64,000 nucleotides of DNA from DTKD01 sp964494345 (GTDB taxonomy: Bacteria; Armatimonadota; UBA5829). The notes under the pieces are model-generated. The model saw nothing but the letters and a program-made list of their open reading frames with translations. It was not told the DNA's origin and did not search any database. Where the stretch lies: the NCBI GenBank assembly GCA_964494345.1, contig CAZBSI010000001.1, positions 186,001 through 250,000 on the forward strand, read 5' to 3'. This document shows positions 59,869 through 64,000 of this stretch, piece after piece (the first letter of the stretch is position 1; each line of letters opens with the position of its first letter). The position numbers were made by a program, and so were the translations under genes.

Positions 59869-62073
59869 ATGAAAGTTCGCCTGATTTTAACGTTTACCCT
59901 GGCTTTAATGGCTGTCGCCGGTTTGGTTCAAGCGCGACAGTCGCGTGTTGTTATGGTAGTAGCCGGCAGCACGAGCATACGTAACTTCGCCGAGCCCGCT
60001 ATGCCTGCCTTTACGGACTTATTCAATACAGGTTCTGCGGGGTTGCTCAACGTCAGGGTGGGGCGGGCCAGTCGAGATTCGCTTCCGGCTTCCAAGTCGG
60101 GTTTCGAGGCCGGGTGCTTAAGCCTCGGCGCAGGCGCAATGGCGACCGGCGGAGGAGAGGTCAGGCTGGCCGGAGACGACACGGCGCAGATTAACGGTGA
60201 AAATATAGGCGATCTGTTTCAATATCGCACCGGGATCCAACCCGATGCCGGCGACGTGCTCCATTCGGAAATAGCGCGGATTCGAAGGATCAACGAGGCT
60301 GCCTCGTATCGTGCCAAACCCGGCGCTCTCGGCTCGACGTTACACAATGCTGGCATCAAAACAGCGGTAATCGGCAACTCCGACATTCCTGGGGAAATGC
60401 ACCGCGAGGGCGTTGCAGTAGCGATGGATGAGCGAGGGATAGTCGACGAGGGGGAGGTCGACGGTGCAAAGTTAAATGAACACAACCCCGCATCCCCATT
60501 CGGAACCCGTGTCAATATAAACGCATTACTCCGTGAGTATAACAACCTGCACGACGACATCCGCTTCGTGGTATTAGACTTTGGAGATACTTTTCGAGCG
60601 GATTTGTATGCCGACCTGTGTACTGACGTTCTTGCCGAAAGACATAGATCTATAGCGGCCCGGCGATTACACGATTTTCTCGGTGATCTAAACCGCCGCC
60701 TCAATCCCAAATCGGATTTGCTTATCGTGCTCTCCCCCAATGCTCGCTCAGCAACTGATCTTGCCGGCGAGAAACTCGGGGTCATAATTGTGCGTGGGCC
60801 GGGATTCGAGCGTGGGATGTTGACCTCAGCCTCCACGCGCAGGCAAGGTGTGGTGACGATAAGCGACGTTGCGACGACGGTTCTCAATTACTTCAAAATC
60901 ACGCCCGCGGTTGATATGGTGGGCCGGCCTATACGCAGCATCTCCGGGCCCAACGCGGCTTCTTCTCTGCTTGAATTAAATGCAAAAGCAAGCGCACAGG
61001 CCGAACGTCAGGCAATTATGCGCGGCACGAGTATCGCACAACTGGTAATTGTGCTGCTCGTGTTAGCCGCTATATTCGCAACCTCGGCGCCTGTAGTTAA
61101 AAATATTGCCGCCTGGCTGGTTCTTTGTTTCCCCGCATTGCCTTTGGTGATGTTTATAATGCCTCTGTTTTACGATGGCGGCGTAGCGGCATCGGTTGTG
61201 GTTATGATCTGCCTTACGGTGGTTCTATCAGCTTTCAGCGCCTTGATCTTTAAGACCCCGGCACGAGCTTTCGTGTGGCTGAGCGCGATTTTAGTCGCCG
61301 GAATGATGGCGGACCTGGCCTTGGGCGCGTCGCTTATGGCCAGATCTATCGCCAGTTACAATATTGTCGAGGGCGCGCGGTATTATGGCATCGGCAACGA
61401 ACTTATGGGCACGATGCTCGGCGCATCAATAATCGGAATGGGCATGTCGCTTGCAGCCGGCCGATTGGGCAGTCGGCTTGCCGGGTTTGTCGCATCCGCC
61501 GTGTTCTGCTGCGTATTGGTTTCCATCGCAGCCCCGTCTTTGGGTGCGAACGCTGGCGGGGCGCTTTCGGCCGCCATTGCTGTGGCCACGGCGCTTCTTG
61601 CGAGAAGAGGTCGCCGCCCCGATTTGCGAAGCCTGTCGATAATAGCCTTAATCGCGGTCGTGATTTTGATCGCGGTAGTAGCCGTAGATATGCTGCACAT
61701 CGGGGGAAGTCAATCTCATATTGGTCGGAGTGTGGGAATGTTGGCGGATGGCAACGCTGGCACGATTATCGATATCTTTCAGCGCAAAATCGCACTCAAC
61801 TGGATGCTTGTCTCCACCAGTTTGTGGAGCCGGTTATTGGGGATATCGATTGCTGGTTCGGTTGCGCTATTCTGGTGGGGCAAACGGAATCGCAGAGGGC
61901 AATTTCTTAACATCGAGGAATCTGCCGCTGCGTTGGGCTGTTGTGTCGGCACCGCTGCCGCATTTGTCTTTAATGACTCGGGGGTGGTGGCAGGGGCCAC
62001 GAGTTCAGTATTCCTGTTCGCGCTTCTTGCATTGAAACTGCTCGATAAGTCGGTGAAAACCTCACAAAATTGA
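59869..62073 (+). CDS. Membrane protein with alkaline-phosphatase-like ectodomain
   Basis: A 734-residue protein with a signal peptide (cleavage near VQARQS), an extracytoplasmic region (about 25-370) and then about ten transmembrane helices. The ectodomain outline, VVMVVAGSTSIRNF at the start, LGSTLHNAGIKTAVIGNSD in the middle, FVVLDFGDT and LLIVLSPNA followed by GVVTISDVATTVLNYF, recalls the alkaline-phosphatase/sulfatase fold, but the full metal-binding set is not evident. The membrane part has YYGIGNELMG and NDSGVVAGATS, motifs I recall from clostridial proteins of unknown function. It has no ribosome site. It lies 45 bases after mrdA, hinting at an envelope function. Confidence 0.75.
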   Translation: MKVRLILTFTLALMAVAGLVQARQSRVVMVVAGSTSIRNFAEPAMPAFTDLFNTGSAGLLNVRVGRASRDSLPASKSGFEAGCLSLGAGAMATGGGEVRLAGDDTAQINGENIGDLFQYRTGIQPDAGDVLHSEIARIRRINEAASYRAKPGALGSTLHNAGIKTAVIGNSDIPGEMHREGVAVAMDERGIVDEGEVDGAKLNEHNPASPFGTRVNINALLREYNNLHDDIRFVVLDFGDTFRADLYADLCTDVLAERHRSIAARRLHDFLGDLNRRLNPKSDLLIVLSPNARSATDLAGEKLGVIIVRGPGFERGMLTSASTRRQGVVTISDVATTVLNYFKITPAVDMVGRPIRSISGPNAASSLLELNAKASAQAERQAIMRGTSIAQLVIVLLVLAAIFATSAPVVKNIAAWLVLCFPALPLVMFIMPLFYDGGVAASVVVMICLTVVLSAFSALIFKTPARAFVWLSAILVAGMMADLALGASLMARSIASYNIVEGARYYGIGNELMGTMLGASIIGMGMSLAAGRLGSRLAGFVASAVFCCVLVSIAAPSLGANAGGALSAAIAVATALLARRGRRPDLRSLSIIALIAVVILIAVVAVDMLHIGGSQSHIGRSVGMLADGNAGTIIDIFQRKIALNWMLVSTSLWSRLLGISIAGSVALFWWGKRNRRGQFLNIEESAAALGCCVGTAAAFVFNDSGVVAGATSSVFLFALLALKLLDKSVKTSQN

Positions 62074-62100
62074 GGGAAGGGCGGCTATCTCACCCTTCCC
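62074..62100 (-). terminator. Probable terminator for the downstream end of the secreted-protein gene
   Basis: GGGAAGGG (62074-62081) pairs with CCCTTCCC (62093-62100). On the minus strand it is followed by TCAATTTTGTGAGGTTTTC, a T-rich but interrupted tract; on the plus strand there is no T-run. Confidence 0.5.
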
Positions 62101-62133
62101 ATCGCAACCTACCCTCCCACAAACATACATCGC

Positions 62134-62778
62134 CTATGGGCAAACCGGCGAAGTAACCTGCGGAGTCGGACACACCGGGCCTGATCCGCACGGGTCCGGG
62201 CAAGGCACCGGTACCACCGTCACAGGAGAACCAACTCCTCCCGGACATACGGGAGCGCTTCTCTGACAAACCGGCCAAGTCCCCGGCTTCTGGTATTTGC
62301 ATATAGCGTTCTGGTGCTGCGCATCCACCCCAACTGTGTAGATACTCGTGCGTGGGAACGGATAATCGGCCACGTTATATGCAGTTGCTTCTGAGACTCC
62401 AAACAGCAGCAGGGTTTGCTGCCATGTCCCCAGGCTTTTCAGTTGGGTAAGAACTTCCCTGATTGGATATCCGGCCTCTCGAGCGACGTTGGCGGCGATC
62501 GCAACGTCGAGCCAGTCGTTGCCATTGGCATACAGGTTCATCACCTGTGCATAATTAAGTAAGACATTACCCGACCAATCGCAAACCTGGCACGGGCCAG
62601 TGCCACAAAGCGACGACGGCCCTGTACCACAAACACGCGGTTCAACAACCGGGCACGGAGCTGGACACGGGGCCGGGCCTGCTGCAGGCGCAGCCGTCGG
62701 AACTGCACTGGTATTGGCGGCAAGCGCACCGATTGCGCTGCCAAGCATTAGCGCGAGGACAATGAACAGGACTCGCAT
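62134..62778 (-). CDS. Secreted Pro/Cys-rich protein, paralogue of the next gene
   Basis: A 214-residue exported protein. Signal peptide MRVLFIVLALMLGSAIGALAA, then a Pro/Cys-rich linker (PCPAPCP, CGTGPSSLCGTGPCQVC), a helical core DVAIAANVAREAGYPIREV followed by LTQLKSLGTW...LFGVSEATAY, and a second Cys/Pro-rich tail with repeated CP motifs ending PVCP. The core matches a helical repeat of the neighbouring gene at 62930 (I/V-x-I-A-A-N, P-I/L-x-E-V, L-x-S-x-G-x-W, F/Y-G-I/V-S). The function is unknown; the many cysteines suggest disulfide-stabilised extracellular use. AAGGAGGATGTGAA precedes the ATG. Confidence 0.72.
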   Translation of the reverse strand: MRVLFIVLALMLGSAIGALAANTSAVPTAAPAAGPAPCPAPCPVVEPRVCGTGPSSLCGTGPCQVCDWSGNVLLNYAQVMNLYANGNDWLDVAIAANVAREAGYPIREVLTQLKSLGTWQQTLLLFGVSEATAYNVADYPFPRTSIYTVGVDAQHQNAICKYQKPGTWPVCQRSAPVCPGGVGSPVTVVPVPCPDPCGSGPVCPTPQVTSPVCP

Positions 62779-62929
62779 TTCACATCCTCCTTGTCAAGCA
62801 AGTTAGAGATTTCTCCTACTCGCTACAGTTACCCACGTCACCTTACTTTGCAAACGCATTGATATAGACAGGTTGTATTAGTATGACATATAAGCATACA
62901 GAGAAATATATGGCTGATGGGTTATAATA

Positions 62930-63607
62930 TTATGGCCGTGCGCTACCAGGGCCGGCAGCAGCGCCCGCAGGAATAGCAGGCTCAACTGAGACGATCTTAA
63001 AGTTTATGGGACTTGTCAGTTTATCGGCGGAAATGCCGTATCTGTTGGCGATCTCAGACCAGCTCAGCCCTTGACTACGCAAATCGACTACCTCCAACAA
63101 GGGCCGACTCGCACACGTCGCCGCATTCGCACAAATGTTTATGTCCTCCCAACAGCACCCCTTGCGTCGGACTTTTGAAATCTCAGGCTTCGGAATCGAG
63201 TAGTATCTGGAAAAAAACTCCGTGTTGAAACTCTCCGTATCGCCAATCACGGAAAATGGAGCAGAGGCCAAATCGGACGTTGAAAGGTTGTGCATACCGG
63301 CGATTCGCTGCCAATCCTCGCATTCCCTGAACTTCGCCACAATGCCGACGATCGGCTGTGCGGATTTGATCGATATGGCGCATGCCGCAGCGATGTCCGT
63401 ATCGCTCAAACCCTGCGCCCTCAATTCGGATATTTGTTTTGAACTCACATTGAGGCATCGTGATATACACGAGTCCAACAGCGCCCTTCCCAGCGTGTTT
63501 GTATCGGCCTGCTGCTCTTCCGCAGAGTTGTTGCTATAGATCGGCTGCCTGGTAAAAAGCGCCACACAGATTATCAGCAGCATGGTAATTATTATCAAAA
63601 CCCGCAT
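62930..63607 (-). CDS. Exported protein with two helical LRxQGLS repeats
   Basis: A 225-residue exported or membrane-anchored protein. I use the ATG at 63607 (GGAGGTCGTGAT upstream), giving a hydrophobic N-terminus MRVLIIITMLLIICVALF; the longer frame to 63721 adds only an unlikely basic stretch. Two helical repeats can be aligned, ISELRAQGLSDTDIAAACAIS and VVDLRSQGLSWSEIANRYGIS; the second is preceded by WEDINICANAATCASRPLLE. The middle (about 95-140) is unlike anything I know. It is the paralogue of the 62134 gene. The repeat resembles one found in secreted hypothetical proteins of several soil and sediment bacteria; no function is known to me. Confidence 0.68.
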   Translation of the reverse strand: MRVLIIITMLLIICVALFTRQPIYSNNSAEEQQADTNTLGRALLDSCISRCLNVSSKQISELRAQGLSDTDIAAACAISIKSAQPIVGIVAKFRECEDWQRIAGMHNLSTSDLASAPFSVIGDTESFNTEFFSRYYSIPKPEISKVRRKGCCWEDINICANAATCASRPLLEVVDLRSQGLSWSEIANRYGISADKLTSPINFKIVSVEPAIPAGAAAGPGSARP

Positions 63608-63704
63608 ATCACGACCTCCTTCATAGCGAGAGATGCTAAACAGACTACGGATACCCAGGCGTGAACTCCCAAAAACCGAAAGCCTGCGCGCTAAGCGCCA
63701 TTGC

Positions 63705-63734
63705 TTGACAACAGGCCGCACGGGTGAGTACAGT
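63705..63734 (+). promoter_or_regulatory. Probable promoter of the TrmH-family gene
   Basis: TTGACA (63705-63710), an 18-base spacer and TACAGT (63729-63734), 7 bases before the ATG. The transcript would start at or next to the start codon, so the gene looks leaderless. Confidence 0.5.
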
Positions 63735-63741
63735 TGAGCCG

Positions 63742-64000
63742 ATGATACGCAAGGTTACAGGACAAAAAGAACCGGTGATTCAACTTCTGCGAGAGCTAAT
63801 TACGCCCGCAGGTCGATTGATGCGAAGCAGATTCATTGTCGAAGACAAAGAACTCGTAAAACGCAGCTTCGATTTTGGAAGCAAGATCGACTCTTTAATT
63901 CTCTCAGATAAATTCGCTGCAAGCGAAGATTGCCGGGAGCTGGTCGAGCGCGCGCGTCAAATAAATTGCCCCGTCTATGCAGCCTCCGAGGGGCTGTTAA
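63742..64000 (+). CDS. TrmH/SpoU-family RNA 2'-O-methyltransferase, N-terminal fragment
   Basis: The first 86 codons of a gene that leaves the window. The protein opens with a basic helix and has SRFIVEDKELVKRS near residue 30 and SLILSDKF near 55, the pattern of the substrate-binding L30e-like N-terminal domain of SpoU/TrmH methyltransferases (usually FIVEGEKLV). The catalytic knot domain is outside. It probably methylates a ribose in rRNA or tRNA. No Shine-Dalgarno sequence is present; the promoter's -10 element is 7 bases upstream. Confidence 0.75.
   Translation, partial: MIRKVTGQKEPVIQLLRELITPAGRLMRSRFIVEDKELVKRSFDFGSKIDSLILSDKFAASEDCRELVERARQINCPVYAASEGLL

Noticed and set aside
1..64000. 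CRISPR array, tRNA or rRNA genes, insertion sequence, prophage or attachment site
   Set aside because: I looked for regularly spaced repeats, cloverleaf-like segments, transposase or integrase proteins and terminal inverted repeats and found none.

Overview
The window is chromosomal DNA of moderate GC content from a bacterium I cannot name with certainty. The gene content suggests a deeply branching, uncultured, anaerobic lineage, and Armatimonadota-like is my best guess. Pointers are a DUF6785-type membrane protein beside a secreted glycosidase, a prepilin-like protein with a FTLVELLVVIAIIAIL N-terminus, hopanoid genes, tandem trimeric [FeFe]-hydrogenases and several genes that look leaderless. 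I saw no tRNA, rRNA, CRISPR array, insertion sequence or prophage. About 55 protein genes are packed tightly, often with overlapping ends.

Layout. 1-11.5 kb (+): a hydrogenase locus. The tail of a DRTGG-domain gene, a PHP-domain hydrolase, a GHKL ATPase and an HndB-like [2Fe-2S] protein lead into a first NuoE/NuoF/HydA set whose NuoF is fused to a GltD/NfnB-type flavoprotein. After a terminator comes a second, unfused NuoE/NuoF/HydA set. 11.5-18.8 kb (-): ku and ligD (non-homologous end joining), a secreted GH99/71-like glycosidase with a C-terminal sugar-binding-like domain, and a multi-pass DUF6785-like protein. 18.9-23.3 kb (+): an emrA-emrB efflux pair, then hemL on its own consensus promoter. 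23.3-25.0 kb (-): ftsY and a family 2 glycosyltransferase. 25.2-26.5 kb (+): a prepilin-like protein and a small DUF5658-like membrane protein. 26.5-33.3 kb (-): a hopanoid operon (shc, hpnH, hpnA) behind a large PAS/GAF/PP2C phosphatase. 33.7-37.4 kb (+): a two-component system, yebC and a zinc-ribbon protein.

37.4-49.7 kb alternates strands: a second PP2C phosphatase, nifS, a redoxin-like protein without catalytic cysteines, manA, a STAS protein, a LolA-like protein, copA, a YhaM-like nuclease, a probable GxGD (presenilin/signal-peptide-peptidase-type) intramembrane protease, a cell-wall amidase, a class A beta-lactamase-like protein and a 57-residue ferredoxin. 49.8-53.4 kb (+): lysA, an M50 site-2-type protease, trpS and a pentapeptide-repeat protein. 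53.4-55.5 kb (-): queD-queE overlapping a 2-hydroxyacyl-CoA-dehydratase-like gene. 55.7-62.1 kb (+): PBP1A, PBP2 and a large membrane protein with an alkaline-phosphatase-like ectodomain. 62.1-63.6 kb (-): two related secreted repeat proteins. The window ends inside a TrmH-family RNA methyltransferase.

How it fits together. The hydrogenase locus should exchange electrons among H2, ferredoxin and NAD(H); the fused flavoprotein may add NADP(H). Hopanoid, LolA-like, peptidoglycan and protease genes point to substantial envelope maintenance. Signalling relies on PP2C phosphatases, a STAS protein and a GHKL ATPase, elements typical of partner switching, but no adjacent sigma factor is visible. The strongest leads are the GxGD protease, the H-cluster HydA beside a NuoF-GltD fusion, the queDE-coupled Fe-S protein, the degenerate second NuoF, and 5'-terminal hairpins on the lysA and ftsY transcripts.
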